DNA of 64,000 nucleotides from NCBI RefSeq assembly GCF_014324365.1, contig NZ_QEIG01000020.1:62001-126000 (forward strand), in the 5' to 3' direction. Below the pieces are notes generated by a model. The model was not told the DNA's origin. It did no database searches and saw only the letters and a list, made by a program, of their open reading frames with translations. The position numbers and the translations under genes are program-made. How positions within the stretch are numbered: position 1 is the stretch's first letter; every line of letters begins with the position of its first letter. Source of the stretch: Algoriphagus sp. AK58 (lineage in GTDB: Bacteria; Bacteroidota; Bacteroidia; Cytophagales; Cyclobacteriaceae). Shown here in pieces: positions 35,510-44,883 of the stretch.

Positions 35510-36921
35510 GCATTCTTTTCTTGTTTATTAAGCTCCTCTACCACCTGCTTTTTTCCTTCTCAGAAAAAAGCCTAACAGACCAGAATCCTAATATCATTCT
35601 GATTTTTGCAGATGACTTGGCCTATGGAGATTTGGGAGTTTATGGAGCCAAAGGCTGGACAACGCCACATCTGGATCAATTGGCTGCGGACGGGATGAGA
35701 TTTGAGCAGTTTTATGTGGCTCAAGCAGTGTGCAGCGCCTCCAGGGCAGCTTTGTTGACTGGGGCCTATTCCAATAGAATTGGCATACACGGTGCACTGG
35801 ATCATATGTCCAAACATGGACTGAATCCCAAAGAAACGACCATCGCAGAAATGCTTAAGACGAAAGGCTATGCTACAGCAATGGTCGGCAAATGGCATTT
35901 GGGCCATCAGAAAGATTTTTTGCCCACAAAACAGGGATTTGACCGGTTTTTTGGACTGCCCTACTCCAATGACATGTGGCCCAATCATCCTGAAACCAAA
36001 AATTACTACCCTCCTCTTCCGCTGATCGAAGGCGAAAAAACCATTGCGCTTCTCGAAGACCAAAGCGAACTCACCACCTGGTACACCCATAAATCCCTGG
36101 AATTCATAGAACAAAACAGGGAAAAGCCCTTTTTCCTATACCTCGCACATAGTATGCCTCATGTTCCTCTTTTTGTCTCTGACAAATTCAGAGGAAAATC
36201 CGAGCAAGGATTGTACGGTGACGTCATGATGGAAATTGACTGGTCTGTGGGTCAAATTCGAAAAAAGCTTAAAGAATTGAACCTTGAAGAAAACACTCTC
36301 ATCATTTTCACCTCTGACAATGGCCCATGGCTCTCTTATGGAGGTCATGCGGGTTTGAAAGGAAGTCTAAAAGAAGGCAAAGGAACTTCCTGGGAAGGAG
36401 GAATCAGGGTTCCTGCCATCTTTTTTTGGCCCGGGCAAATCCCCTCCGGGTCTGTTCAAAAACAAGCCGCAATGACCATAGACATCTTGCCTACCCTTGC
36501 AAGGATTACGAATTCCAATCTCCCAAAACTTCCAATAGACGGACGTAATATCTGGGAAATGCTACAGGGAAAGTCTATGCCTGAAAAACCTTATTTCATC
36601 TATTACAACCAAAATGAACTTCAGGCGGTAATTTTTGGGAAATGGAAGTTGGTTTTTCCACACATGTATCGAACGATCCCTGCTGGCTCCCAACCACGAA
36701 ATGATGGACTTCCGGTAAAATACAGTCACCTACCCTTGGAGAAGGAAATGCTATTTGACCTTTCCACTGATCCAGGTGAAACCAAGGACCTTCATAGCAA
36801 TTTTCCTGAAGTGGTTTGCCAGTTACAGGAATTTGCAGAGCAGGCACGGGAAGACATGGGCGATAAACTCACCAATCGAAAAGGCACGGGTGCAAGAGAA
36901 CCGGGGAAAATCGAGGAATAA
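35506..36921 (+). CDS. Exported sulfatase (alkaline-phosphatase fold)
   Basis: A 471-residue protein started at the ATG at 35506, which gives a hydrophobic signal segment (MSILFLFIKLLYHLLFSFS). The frame is open from a TTG further upstream, but that start would bury the signal. The metal aspartates occur in FADDLAYGDLG (near 35-43), and the sulfatase signature is CSASR at 76-80, where the cysteine becomes formylglycine through a maturase encoded elsewhere. KWHLGH and the TSDNGP segment near 270 complete the active site. Family S1 sulfatases desulfate sugar polymers; the specific substrate is unknown, and no glycan utilisation locus surrounds it. Confidence 0.88.
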   Translation: MSILFLFIKLLYHLLFSFSEKSLTDQNPNIILIFADDLAYGDLGVYGAKGWTTPHLDQLAADGMRFEQFYVAQAVCSASRAALLTGAYSNRIGIHGALDHMSKHGLNPKETTIAEMLKTKGYATAMVGKWHLGHQKDFLPTKQGFDRFFGLPYSNDMWPNHPETKNYYPPLPLIEGEKTIALLEDQSELTTWYTHKSLEFIEQNREKPFFLYLAHSMPHVPLFVSDKFRGKSEQGLYGDVMMEIDWSVGQIRKKLKELNLEENTLIIFTSDNGPWLSYGGHAGLKGSLKEGKGTSWEGGIRVPAIFFWPGQIPSGSVQKQAAMTIDILPTLARITNSNLPKLPIDGRNIWEMLQGKSMPEKPYFIYYNQNELQAVIFGKWKLVFPHMYRTIPAGSQPRNDGLPVKYSHLPLEKEMLFDLSTDPGETKDLHSNFPEVVCQLQEFAEQAREDMGDKLTNRKGTGAREPGKIEE

Positions 36922-36929
36922 AAGTTACA

Positions 36930-37295
36930 TTACTCCTTCCCTCTCACAATCAAAAACCAATCCCCCTCTAGAGGCAAATAGCCAAAATCGTAGCAATAGT
37001 GATACAAGTTTCCTTTTTGGTTTTGATAGACATGGGTGAAGTAGCGGAAATTAAATCCTTCCCGGGTTAATTTTTCGCGGGTGGTTTTGACCAATTTTTC
37101 TCCTTCCGGCAAAATACCTGCAAGAATATTTCGGTTGCGTTTGAGCGCATGGTTAATGTTGCGGATCAGATTGGTCGTAATTGCATTCTGCTGATTATTA
37201 AAGGTATTTCGGCAGGCATCATCGCAAAATTTCTTGTCTGGCCGACCCTGAATTGGTTTTCCGCAATTTTGACAAACTCGCTTTTCGGTTTCCAT
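36930..37295 (-). CDS. Small zinc-ribbon protein (DUF2116-like)
   Basis: A 121-residue protein. The N-terminal VCQNCGKPIQGRPDKKFCDDACRNTFNN holds four cysteines in a CxxC...CxxxC zinc ribbon, matching DUF2116-type proteins. The rest is helical and basic (NINHALKRNRNILAGILPEGEKL), with an aromatic C-terminal part. Start at 37295; an ATG seven codons upstream is possible. Nucleic-acid or protein binding is likely but unproven. It ends 9 bp from the sulfatase stop on the other strand. Confidence 0.8.
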   Translation of the reverse strand: METEKRVCQNCGKPIQGRPDKKFCDDACRNTFNNQQNAITTNLIRNINHALKRNRNILAGILPEGEKLVKTTREKLTREGFNFRYFTHVYQNQKGNLYHYCYDFGYLPLEGDWFLIVRGKE

Positions 37296-37353
37296 AGGCA
37301 AAAAAGTTTCTTTCAAGTTAGTAAAGTTAGTTTGAAAATCCAGCCTTACCCTT

Positions 37354-37965
37354 CTAATTCTTAACCGCTACCATTCGAATCACCGAAGATTTACCCACGT
37401 GGTATAATCCTTCTTCTAATTCGACCACCGACTCTTCCAAAATTCGGATAGAGAAGCCTTCAAAGTCCTTCAGCAATTCCTCTTTTGAAAACAGCATTGC
37501 CGGATCTTTAGGTCCCCCTGATTTATCATTGACCGAGTTGAACTCACTATGCTTTTTGGAAAAAGCCTCCAAGATCAAAACACCACCGGGCTTCAGAAAG
37601 GAGGCAAGCTTTTGATGATAAATTTTTCGGACCGATGGAGGGAAATGGGCAAAAATCAAAACAAGCAAGTCAAAGGAATCAGCTTCAGTATTAAATTCTT
37701 CCAGGGAAGCCACTTGGTAATCCAAGTGTACCTGATTCTTTTCTGCCCATTGAATGGCTTTGTTTCTGCCAGCCTCCGAAATATCAAATGCAGTGACTTC
37801 CCAGCCTGATTTGGCCGCAAATACTGCGTTTCTACCTTCTCCTTCTGCTGGAAAAAGCGCCTTTCCCGGAATTAATTTTATCAATTCGCTTTTGAAAAAA
37901 AGGTTAGGCTCCAAACCATAAGCATACTCTTTTTCCTGATACCTACTGTTCCAGAATTCTTTCAT
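37354..37965 (-). CDS. Class I SAM-dependent methyltransferase (TehB/UbiE-like)
   Basis: A 203-residue Rossmann methyltransferase. Motif I appears as ALFPAEGEGRNAVFAAKSG (near 35-52), post-I as WEVTAFDISEAG, and motif IV region as FDLLVLIFAHFP (near 110). The opening WNSRYQEKEYAYGLEPN is typical of the TehB/thiopurine S-methyltransferase-like group, which methylates small molecules or metalloids. The exact acceptor is unknown. The gene is single, divergent from the epimerase-like gene. Confidence 0.85.
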   Translation of the reverse strand: MKEFWNSRYQEKEYAYGLEPNLFFKSELIKLIPGKALFPAEGEGRNAVFAAKSGWEVTAFDISEAGRNKAIQWAEKNQVHLDYQVASLEEFNTEADSFDLLVLIFAHFPPSVRKIYHQKLASFLKPGGVLILEAFSKKHSEFNSVNDKSGGPKDPAMLFSKEELLKDFEGFSIRILEESVVELEEGLYHVGKSSVIRMVAVKN

Positions 37966-38045
37966 TGGTTAACTTTTTTGTATAAGGGGATATCCTTCCC
38001 AATAATTCCAGAATTGGTTAACTTTTAGAACAAACTTTTAAAACT

Positions 38046-38969
38046 ATGAAACTCCACACTATCCTTGGCGCAAATGGAAATATTGGAGATGCCATTTCCC
38101 ACGAACTGAATTTAAAGAGTATTCAAGTCAGACAGGTAAGCCGAAATCCCACTAAAATCCATGAAACAGACCAACTTTTTGCTGCCGACCTCCTACATCC
38201 TGCTCAAGTCGCCGAAGCAGTTAAAGGTTCCGATATCGTATATCTATGTGCTGGAATTACCTATTCTGCCAAAATCTGGGAAAGAGACTGGCCGATCATC
38301 ATGAGAAACACCCTAGATGCCTGCATAGCGGAAAAGTGCAAACTGGTTTTCTTTGACAATATGTATGCTTTGGATCCTGAAGCTATCGGCCATCTCACTG
38401 AAAAGACCCCCATGAATCCCAAAAGCAGGAAAGGAAAAGTTAGAAAACAGATTTTGGAGATGCTATTGAAAGAAGTGATTTCAGGAAAACTTACTGCTTT
38501 GGTAGCCAGAGCGGCAGATTTTTATGGCCCAAAAGCCAAAAACAGCTTCCTTCATGAGCTAGTGATTGACCGAATCAAAGCCGGAAAAAATCCTCAGTGG
38601 CTATACTCAGGAACCAAAAAACACTCTTTCACCTACATTCCCGATGCAGGGAGAGCTACTGTGCTACTGGCACTACATGAAAACTCTTGGAATGAAACCT
38701 GGAACCTGCCCACAGATCCAAGCTATCCAAGTGGACAGGAAATCACCCAACTAGTAAATGAATTACTCGGAAAAAACACCACGCTTTCAGTATTGCCAGG
38801 ATTCCTGATTTGGATTTTGGGATGGTTTATAGGACCCTTAAAAGAAATTCCTGAACTCAAATACCAGACATCTGAGGATTATTGTTTGGATTCTTCCAAG
38901 ATCGAAAATGCACTCGGACTAAAACCCACACCCATTCGGGAAGGATTAAAAGCTTGCTTAAACCTTTAA
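38046..38969 (+). CDS. NAD(P)-dependent epimerase/dehydratase-family protein
   Basis: A 307-residue extended short-chain dehydrogenase. The nucleotide loop is GANGNIGDAI at 8-17. The usual YxxxK is not clearly placed: NMYALDPEAIGHLTEKTPM (near 113-131) replaces it, so it belongs to the atypical NAD(P)H-binding group rather than true sugar epimerases. FTYIPDAGRATVLLAL and the C-terminal SEDYCLDSSKIENALGLKPTP are typical of the NmrA/RmlD-like branch. The substrate is unknown. Its stop abuts the next gene's stop on the other strand by one base. Confidence 0.82.
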   Translation: MKLHTILGANGNIGDAISHELNLKSIQVRQVSRNPTKIHETDQLFAADLLHPAQVAEAVKGSDIVYLCAGITYSAKIWERDWPIIMRNTLDACIAEKCKLVFFDNMYALDPEAIGHLTEKTPMNPKSRKGKVRKQILEMLLKEVISGKLTALVARAADFYGPKAKNSFLHELVIDRIKAGKNPQWLYSGTKKHSFTYIPDAGRATVLLALHENSWNETWNLPTDPSYPSGQEITQLVNELLGKNTTLSVLPGFLIWILGWFIGPLKEIPELKYQTSEDYCLDSSKIENALGLKPTPIREGLKACLNL

Positions 38970-40115
38970 TCACTCAATAGTCAATTTCAGCTTGTAAAGA
39001 ATAATTCCTGAATCTTCTGTTTCAGAAAGATTGGGATTTTTCGAAACCACAATAGCTCCGTCTTTAGTGACTACAAATTCTCCATTGCTGGCAGGAGGAA
39101 GACGAAGACCATTGGAGAGAACTTTCAAATTTTTGTCTAAAACTGCAATCAATGGAGGATTCAACTTGGCAAGCTGTTCAGGGTTGGGCCTTCCTTCAGC
39201 ATCCAATATCGTGGAGAAAACATCCTCCGGAATGCCCGATTGGTACTGAAGCAAAAAATAATCTCCTACGGGATGAATATTCCTCACAGTTCCCGGCATT
39301 TTTTTACGATAGGTCTCATAGAAATTTTGTGCATTGCTCATCGGAGTCTCGTCGTAAGAAACCCAATTTCCCAAATCAAGGCTGACTGATTCTACAAATT
39401 TGAGATCGCCATTTTTAGCTTCAAATTTCAAAATGTCCGGACGCACCCAACTGAGCAAATACAAATTTTCGGAATCCAAATGATATACTGTAACCAGACT
39501 TCCATGATAATTTCCATTTAGAAATGGAGAATCTTTTGGGAGCTCGCCGAGATTTCTAAGACCTTCTCCCTCCTTCTGAAATTCAAAAATCGGATCAGAA
39601 TAAGTTTTTGCATAAAACTCCTCCGTAAATCCTGCCTGCATGATCGAATCCGCCAAAAACCGGGGATAAAGAATTCCCCCATTCCATTCGGAGAGCCCGA
39701 GTTGCGGTAAAAAATTGAAGGAATTGTACTGATATGGAATGCTAATTTGGCCTACCAAGGCTCCTTTATCGAACATCTTAAAACCCTGATTGGCGGTGGC
39801 AACTGTCACATTGCCCCGAAAATACCCCATACCCAAGGCCATTTCTATGGCATCTGGCCCGTCCACAGGAAGCTTACCTTCATAAGTTTTGTTACCCTCA
39901 GCATCTACCTCAACATAGGAATAGAAGGACTCATCAGAAAGAAGATATTTATCTGATTGATAATCATAATCAATAAGATAAAGAGAACCTAAATGGTCGA
40001 TCATCACCGAATCCTCAACTTGAAGAGAGTACGATTCTTTGGGTTGATCTTTAGTGGTATTGCAGGAAAAACAACCCAAAACAATCCCTGAGAGTAATAA
40101 AATCAGCTTTTTCAT
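38970..40115 (-). CDS. DUF4221-type six-bladed propeller lipoprotein
   Basis: A 381-residue protein from the ATG at 40115. The start MKKLILLLSGIVLGCFSC carries a lipoprotein signal with cysteine near residue 15-18. The mature part is a beta-propeller of the type called DUF4221 in Bacteroidota, with recurring strands of the kind NGGILYPRFLADSIM and ENLYLLSWVRPDILKF. Function is not known; such proteins are usually envelope sensors or scaffold proteins. It is a single gene. Confidence 0.7.
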   Translation of the reverse strand: MKKLILLLSGIVLGCFSCNTTKDQPKESYSLQVEDSVMIDHLGSLYLIDYDYQSDKYLLSDESFYSYVEVDAEGNKTYEGKLPVDGPDAIEMALGMGYFRGNVTVATANQGFKMFDKGALVGQISIPYQYNSFNFLPQLGLSEWNGGILYPRFLADSIMQAGFTEEFYAKTYSDPIFEFQKEGEGLRNLGELPKDSPFLNGNYHGSLVTVYHLDSENLYLLSWVRPDILKFEAKNGDLKFVESVSLDLGNWVSYDETPMSNAQNFYETYRKKMPGTVRNIHPVGDYFLLQYQSGIPEDVFSTILDAEGRPNPEQLAKLNPPLIAVLDKNLKVLSNGLRLPPASNGEFVVTKDGAIVVSKNPNLSETEDSGIILYKLKLTIE

Positions 40116-40165
40116 AAAATGAATTGAAAAGATTATAGTCAAAATACAAGCTTAATATAAATAAA

Positions 40166-40750
40166 CTAAATTATTTTAAAAATCTCTTTCCTCAGCCGAG
40201 GCAAAATCTCTCCCTCAAACCAAGGATTATTCCGCATCCATAGTCTGTTTCTGGGCGAAGGATGAACCAGTGGAAAAAAGTCTGGCAAATAGGACTCAAA
40301 ATTTCTGACTGTTTCGGTGAGCGTTTTCTTTCCTAGATCTGCCAAATAATAGGTCTGAGAAAAGGATCCGATCAACAGTGTAAGCCGAACCTCCGGCATT
40401 GTTGATCTCAGACTGCTGTGCCAATGAACTGCGCATTCCGGTCTGGGAGGTAAATCTCCCCCCTTACCTCTCCCTGGGTAACAAAAACCCATGGGCATGA
40501 TTCCAAAAATTTCAGGATTATAAAAGGTTTCCCGGTCGACTCCCAACCATCTTCTCAGCTCATCCCCACTGGGATCATTCCATGGAATCCCGGTGGCATG
40601 GACTTTTGTCCCCGGCGCCTGACCAATGATCAGAATCCTACTCCTAGGATGTACCGAGAAAACAGGCCTGGGACCTAGAGGCAAGTGAGCCTCGCAGATC
40701 CTACACGCTTTCACTGTTGAAATCAATGTCTCCAATTCAACTTTCGACAT
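40166..40750 (-). CDS. Uracil-DNA glycosylase-superfamily protein
   Basis: A 194-residue enzyme. Motif 1 is GQAPGTKVHATG (43-54), and the second motif HPSPRN occurs at 163-168, which places it in the COG1573 family of uracil-DNA glycosylases. Cysteines at 17, 20, 90 and 106 might hold an iron-sulfur cluster as in families 4 and 5, though their spacing is not the standard one. It removes uracil or related damage from DNA. The gene is single and far from other repair genes. Confidence 0.82.
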   Translation of the reverse strand: MSKVELETLISTVKACRICEAHLPLGPRPVFSVHPRSRILIIGQAPGTKVHATGIPWNDPSGDELRRWLGVDRETFYNPEIFGIMPMGFCYPGRGKGGDLPPRPECAVHWHSSLRSTMPEVRLTLLIGSFSQTYYLADLGKKTLTETVRNFESYLPDFFPLVHPSPRNRLWMRNNPWFEGEILPRLRKEIFKII

Positions 40751-41057
40751 CTACTGTTCTGATGAAATCTTTGAAAGGACGTAAATTAACTGAATTAGGA
40801 TTTGCTCCAAATCTTTTATCCTGAGATATAAGAAAAATTAAAGGGTCTGATTGGCTTTTTTTCTAAATAGAAATCCATTTCAAAAACACAAAAAAGCTGC
40901 TCAATTTGAAGATTATTATTCTTCAATTCCCTAAATTAAGGTTGCATTTCCTTGAAATTTAATGGGTTGAAAAAACAATCTTCTTAAACGACGGGTTGGG
41001 AGATTCTAAGCAATCCATAAAAACAAATTAGAACTTCATGTTTTAACCCAAAAGTCT
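40751..41057. other. 307-bp intergenic region without genes
   Basis: AT-rich, no open frame of note, no repeat and no clear terminator. It holds the divergent promoters of the glycosylase gene and the DUF4136 lipoprotein gene; I could not assign the boxes with certainty. Confidence 0.6.
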
Positions 41058-41642
41058 ATGAAAGTCTCTACCCTACTTCTAAGCCTACTGCTAATTCTCA
41101 GCGTATCCTGTTTCTCCTCCAAGGATTACGTGACTGATTATGACTACAACTACACCGGCTCTTTTAAAAAATATAAAACCTTTGCTTTTGTAGAATCCTC
41201 CGAACTGGATAACACGGTAATCACTCCTGTTTTAAATGCTACTATTGGTGCAAGATTGGGTTCACAGGGCTTCAGAGAGCAGGTCGAAAAACCGGATCTA
41301 TTGGTGAGTTATAAGATCTTCACAGATTCGGTTAAATATCGTGGGTACGTACAGCCGGAATTTGACTATTGGCTCAACCGCACCGGGTATACTTATCGAA
41401 ATGACGAAGGAGAAATCGAACGGGAACAGGAAAAAGATGAAACCTACAATCAAATCAGATATGCCCAAAATAGCGGAATGCTGGTCATTTATGTCATTGA
41501 CAGTAAGAAAGGCAACACCATTTGGCAGGGATATACCGCTGCAAACTTTGACTTCGAATCCCCTAATTTTCCTTCAGACATTACACGCGCAGCCTATCGG
41601 GTGATGAATGAATTCCGAATAATAAACCGACTCCCAAATTAA
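41058..41642 (+). CDS. DUF4136 lipoprotein
   Basis: A 194-residue lipoprotein (signal MKVSTLLLSLLLILSVSCFSS; lipobox SVSC). The opening DYNYTGSFKKYKTFAFVESSELDN and the ending FPSDITRAAYRVMNEF fit DUF4136, a family of beta-rich lipoproteins of unknown function common in Bacteroidota. A terminator follows. The OmpA-family gene comes 218 bp later on the same strand. Confidence 0.85.
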   Translation: MKVSTLLLSLLLILSVSCFSSKDYVTDYDYNYTGSFKKYKTFAFVESSELDNTVITPVLNATIGARLGSQGFREQVEKPDLLVSYKIFTDSVKYRGYVQPEFDYWLNRTGYTYRNDEGEIEREQEKDETYNQIRYAQNSGMLVIYVIDSKKGNTIWQGYTAANFDFESPNFPSDITRAAYRVMNEFRIINRLPN

Positions 41643-41684
41643 AACACCCTAAGCAACTTGTGGAATTACTCCACACATTTTCCA

Positions 41685-41725
41685 AAAAAGCACATTTCTC
41701 TATAGGGGACTGTGCTTTTTTCTTT
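41685..41725 (+). terminator. Rho-independent terminator after the DUF4136 gene
   Basis: AAAAAGCACA and TGTGCTTTTT pair across about 16 nt, with further T residues behind. Confidence 0.75.
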
Positions 41726-41860
41726 TTCATCCCAATCTTTAAAAATACGGCTTAATTGATCATTTAAACCGCTTTTTCAAGTACCTCCACTCGAGTTATA
41801 CCTTACTTTTCAGATTTGGCGATTCATTTGGATGGCAAGAGGAAACAAGACTCTAAAAAA

Positions 41861-42703
41861 ATGAAAAAATCTATCATTCTCGCCACAGCCCTTGGTCTAA
41901 GTATGACCATCTCCTGTGTTTCCAAAAAGAAATACACCGAACTGGAAGGAAATCTTTTCCAAACCCAAACTCAACTCGCTGAAGTAAATAAGGAAAAAGC
42001 GGATTTGGAAGAGAAAATGACCGCAATTGAAAAGCGGGTAGCCGAATATAACGCCAGAATCAACAGCCTGAAAGATACCAATGCCAGCCTAGAAGAATCC
42101 AACAATTCGCTATTGAGCTTAAACGGGCCTACTCCGATATCTAAAAACCACAGAGCCAAACTAGAGCAAACCCTTCAAAACGTGGATCCTTCCCTGCTTG
42201 CCGAGGCAAAAACCATGGAAGATTCTGTCAATCTGGCTATTGAGTATAATATCAAGAAAAACATTGCAGCAGAAAGTGAAAGTGAGGACGATATCAAAAT
42301 CGACATCGAAAATACAGTGGTGATGATTTCGGTATCTGATAAATTACTCTTCAACACGGCAAGCTACCGGATCAACCCTAAAGCAAATCCCCTTCTACAA
42401 AAACTTGCCGAAGTCATTAATGCGGAGCCCAGCCTTCAAGTCATGATAGAGGGACATACCGATCCCAGGTCCATCTCCAATGCTGTCATCCAAGACAACT
42501 GGGATCTTTCTGTAAAAAGAGCAACCTCTATCGTAAGAGAACTTCAACTGAAATACAAAGTCGCCCCGGAGAAAATGATAGCGGCAGGAAGAGCCAGCTA
42601 CATGCCGGTCGTGAGTAATGATACGCCGGAAAACATGGCTATGAACAGACGAACCAGAATCGTCCTGATTCCAGATTTAGACATGTTCTTTGCCATGCTG
42701 TAA
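41861..42703 (+). CDS. OmpA-family peptidoglycan-binding lipoprotein
   Basis: A 280-residue protein started at the ATG at 41861 (MKKSIILATALGLSMTISC, lipobox TISC). A helical coiled-coil stretch follows (residues 30-90, EVNKEKADLEEKMTAIEKRVAEY). The C-terminal OmpA domain (about 150-275) includes LLFNTASYRINPKANPLLQKLA and GHTDPRSISN, which bind peptidoglycan. It anchors the outer membrane to the cell wall. The frame is open 15 codons upstream, but the lipoprotein signal settles the start. Confidence 0.9.
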   Translation: MKKSIILATALGLSMTISCVSKKKYTELEGNLFQTQTQLAEVNKEKADLEEKMTAIEKRVAEYNARINSLKDTNASLEESNNSLLSLNGPTPISKNHRAKLEQTLQNVDPSLLAEAKTMEDSVNLAIEYNIKKNIAAESESEDDIKIDIENTVVMISVSDKLLFNTASYRINPKANPLLQKLAEVINAEPSLQVMIEGHTDPRSISNAVIQDNWDLSVKRATSIVRELQLKYKVAPEKMIAAGRASYMPVVSNDTPENMAMNRRTRIVLIPDLDMFFAML

Positions 42704-42735
42704 AGTAAACCAACTACCACAACCAACCTTAAAAC

Positions 42736-42767
42736 AAAAAGGAAGACTCTTTGGGTCTTCCTTTTTT
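42736..42767. terminator. Bidirectional terminator between the ompA-family and tolC-type genes
   Basis: AAAAAGGAAGAC and GTCTTCCTTTTT pair (12 bp) over a 7-nt loop. It serves both convergent genes. Confidence 0.88.
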
Positions 42768-42772
42768 CTGGC

Positions 42773-44113
42773 TTAACTCCCAAGTTCAAGAGTGCCTATT
42801 GCATATTTCATCAGGATCTCCTGAAAAAAAAGTGTGTACACTGCCTGAGCCTGATCTGCCTGAGCTCTGACCATCGTTTGATTGGCTGTAGCCAAATCCA
42901 CAAAACTGGATAAACCCAATCGAAAGCGTTCCCCAACTGCATTGAACGCTTCCTTGGCTGCCAATACTTGAACCTGTGAGTTTTTCTCTTTTCGAATCGC
43001 CGCTTGGTAATTTTGATGGGCAAGCCTCACGTCCTGAAAGATTTTTCTGTCCACGGATTCATTTTGAAGCAGTTGGTTTTGATAGGTTACTCTGCTTCTT
43101 GTCACATCCAGTCTGTTTTGAAAACTTGTGAAAATGGGAATAATCAAAGAAAGCCCCAGCGTATTTTGAGGATAAATCTTCAACAGTTGCTCTCTCAGGG
43201 TTCGTTCATCCAGAGAGGTAAAAAAAGTGTTGTAATTATAGAAAGCATTTACTCTCGGAAAATACATGGCCTTTATGGCCTGCATATCCTTTTTGTAAGA
43301 TTCCGATAAAAGCTTCTGTTGAGTTAAATCTGAACGGTTGGCCTTGGCGAGTTCATAGAGTTGTCCAAGGTCCAAGTCTGCAAAAGATTCCCTGTCCCTC
43401 TCGGCATTTACTTTTTCCAATACAGGTAGTTGACCTGCAGGGAGCTGCAGGTATTCAGAGAGACTCCATCGATCATTTTCCAGTTGAACTTCCGCATCCA
43501 CTTTGACCGATTCAAGCCGGGCTACTTCCGATTGCTGATTATACAGATCAGAAACTGTTCGTAATCCTGCATTTACAAATCCCTCGATTTGGATGAGTTG
43601 TTGTTTTTGATTTTCCAGATTTTCAGTAGCTATCCGCAACAGTTCCTCATCCAGCAAAACTTGTAAATACCTGCGGGAAACGTCAAAAATCACCATTTGT
43701 CTTGCTCTTTCCAATCCTTTTTCTCCAGCTTGCAATGCAAGATTTGCGGATTGTGTATCCAAAATTCTTCTCCCCGAATTGAACACTGGCATATTCAAAT
43801 TGAGATTGGAGGATACAATTTCATTGGTTACGTTGGTCACAACGATTTCCCCCTCAATCTGCTGAAACTGCTGCCCGGTTTGTCTGAGCAAATTGGTGGT
43901 AATCCCTGCTGTTGGAAGATGGGACAAAGTGGCCACCTGTTTTTCCTTTTGCAAAATCTCAAGATTGTTTTCCCTGGTCTTAAACTCCAGATTTTGGTCT
44001 AAGGCAATATCGACGGCCTGTCTGAAGGTCAACAGCAACGTATCTTGCCCAAAGGACTGTATAGGGTGGTAAATCCAAAGCAGGGTAGCAAGTAGTAGGG
44101 TTTGCTTAAGCAT
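42773..44113 (-). CDS. TolC-family outer-membrane efflux channel
   Basis: A 446-residue protein started at 44113, which overlaps the stop of the upstream ATPase gene (ATGCTTAA), so the two are coupled. The signal peptide is MLKQTLLLATLLWIYHP. Two TolC/OEP domains form the trimeric channel: LTFRQAVDIALDQN opens the first, and LGQLYELAKANRSDLTQQ the second (near 255). It would be the outer-membrane component of a tripartite exporter together with the neighbouring MacB-type ATPase and permeases. No membrane-fusion (HlyD-like) protein gene is seen in this window. Confidence 0.88.
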   Translation of the reverse strand: MLKQTLLLATLLWIYHPIQSFGQDTLLLTFRQAVDIALDQNLEFKTRENNLEILQKEKQVATLSHLPTAGITTNLLRQTGQQFQQIEGEIVVTNVTNEIVSSNLNLNMPVFNSGRRILDTQSANLALQAGEKGLERARQMVIFDVSRRYLQVLLDEELLRIATENLENQKQQLIQIEGFVNAGLRTVSDLYNQQSEVARLESVKVDAEVQLENDRWSLSEYLQLPAGQLPVLEKVNAERDRESFADLDLGQLYELAKANRSDLTQQKLLSESYKKDMQAIKAMYFPRVNAFYNYNTFFTSLDERTLREQLLKIYPQNTLGLSLIIPIFTSFQNRLDVTRSRVTYQNQLLQNESVDRKIFQDVRLAHQNYQAAIRKEKNSQVQVLAAKEAFNAVGERFRLGLSSFVDLATANQTMVRAQADQAQAVYTLFFQEILMKYAIGTLELGS

Positions 44114-44783
44114 ATTTCTCATCGCTATCTATTCTTCCGTCTATTAATTGGATTAATCGGGTACCATATTCCGCATTTTCCCGAGCATGCGTGGCCTGAA
44201 TGATGGTGGTGCCATCAGCATGCAATTCTTTGAATACCTCCATGATTTCTTTGGCCTGCGCCGAATGGAGATTTCCGGTCGGTTCATCAGCCAGCAAGAC
44301 TCTGGGTTTACCGGCTACAGCTCTTGCGATCCCGACCAATTGCTGCTGTCCACCGCTGAGTTGGGCGGGAAAGAGATCCTTTTTCGCTACCATATTGAAT
44401 CGGTCCAAAAGCTCAGCAATGATGCTCTTTCGATCAGAGGAAGAGACATTCCGATAGAGAAGCGGAGTTTCGATATTTTCATAGACGGTCAATTCATCGA
44501 TAAGATGGTAAGCCTGGAAAATGTACCCAAATTCGCTTTTATGGAGATTTGATCGCCCCTTGGCCTTCATTGCCCGGATATCTTTTCCCAGAAATGAATA
44601 AGTTCCCTGATAATCCTCATCAAGCAGCCCAAGAATATTAAGTAAGGTGGATTTTCCAGCGCCCGAAGGCCCCATCAGAGTCACAAACTCCCCTTCTTTT
44701 ATGGTTAGGTTAATTCCTTTGAGGAGAAACACCCGTTGAAAACGGGATTCGATGTATTTGTCTAGTTCAGTTAGCTGAATCAT
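44106..44783 (-). CDS. MacB/LolD-type ABC transporter ATPase with variant D-loop
   Basis: A 225-residue ATPase. Walker A is GPSGAGKS at 38-45; the signature is LSGGQQQLVGIARA (arginine replaced by leucine, alanine by glycine); Walker B is LLADEPTGN followed by LHSAQ, where the usual D-loop LDS has histidine. The switch histidine is kept (ATHAREN). Closest in type to LolD/MacB ATPases that drive permeases of the FtsX fold. It is coupled to the TolC gene, and the five permease genes lie upstream of it on the same strand. Confidence 0.88.
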   Translation of the reverse strand: MIQLTELDKYIESRFQRVFLLKGINLTIKEGEFVTLMGPSGAGKSTLLNILGLLDEDYQGTYSFLGKDIRAMKAKGRSNLHKSEFGYIFQAYHLIDELTVYENIETPLLYRNVSSSDRKSIIAELLDRFNMVAKKDLFPAQLSGGQQQLVGIARAVAGKPRVLLADEPTGNLHSAQAKEIMEVFKELHADGTTIIQATHARENAEYGTRLIQLIDGRIDSDEKYA

Positions 44784-44823
44784 GGCATTAAAGTTAGAAA
44801 GTACTTGTCGAGATTCATGCCAA

Positions 44824-44856
44824 TAAAAAAGCCCCCAGAATCACTCCAGGGGCTAT
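44824..44856 (-). terminator. Rho-independent terminator after the Gfo/Idh-DUF1080 operon
   Basis: On the minus strand AGCCCC and GGGGCT (with extra pairs) are followed by six U residues at 44830-44825. It lies beyond the repeat-rich gap that follows the oxidoreductase gene, before the ATPase gene. Confidence 0.7.
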
Positions 44857-44883
44857 TTTTCAGAAAAGAGTAATCAAAATTCT

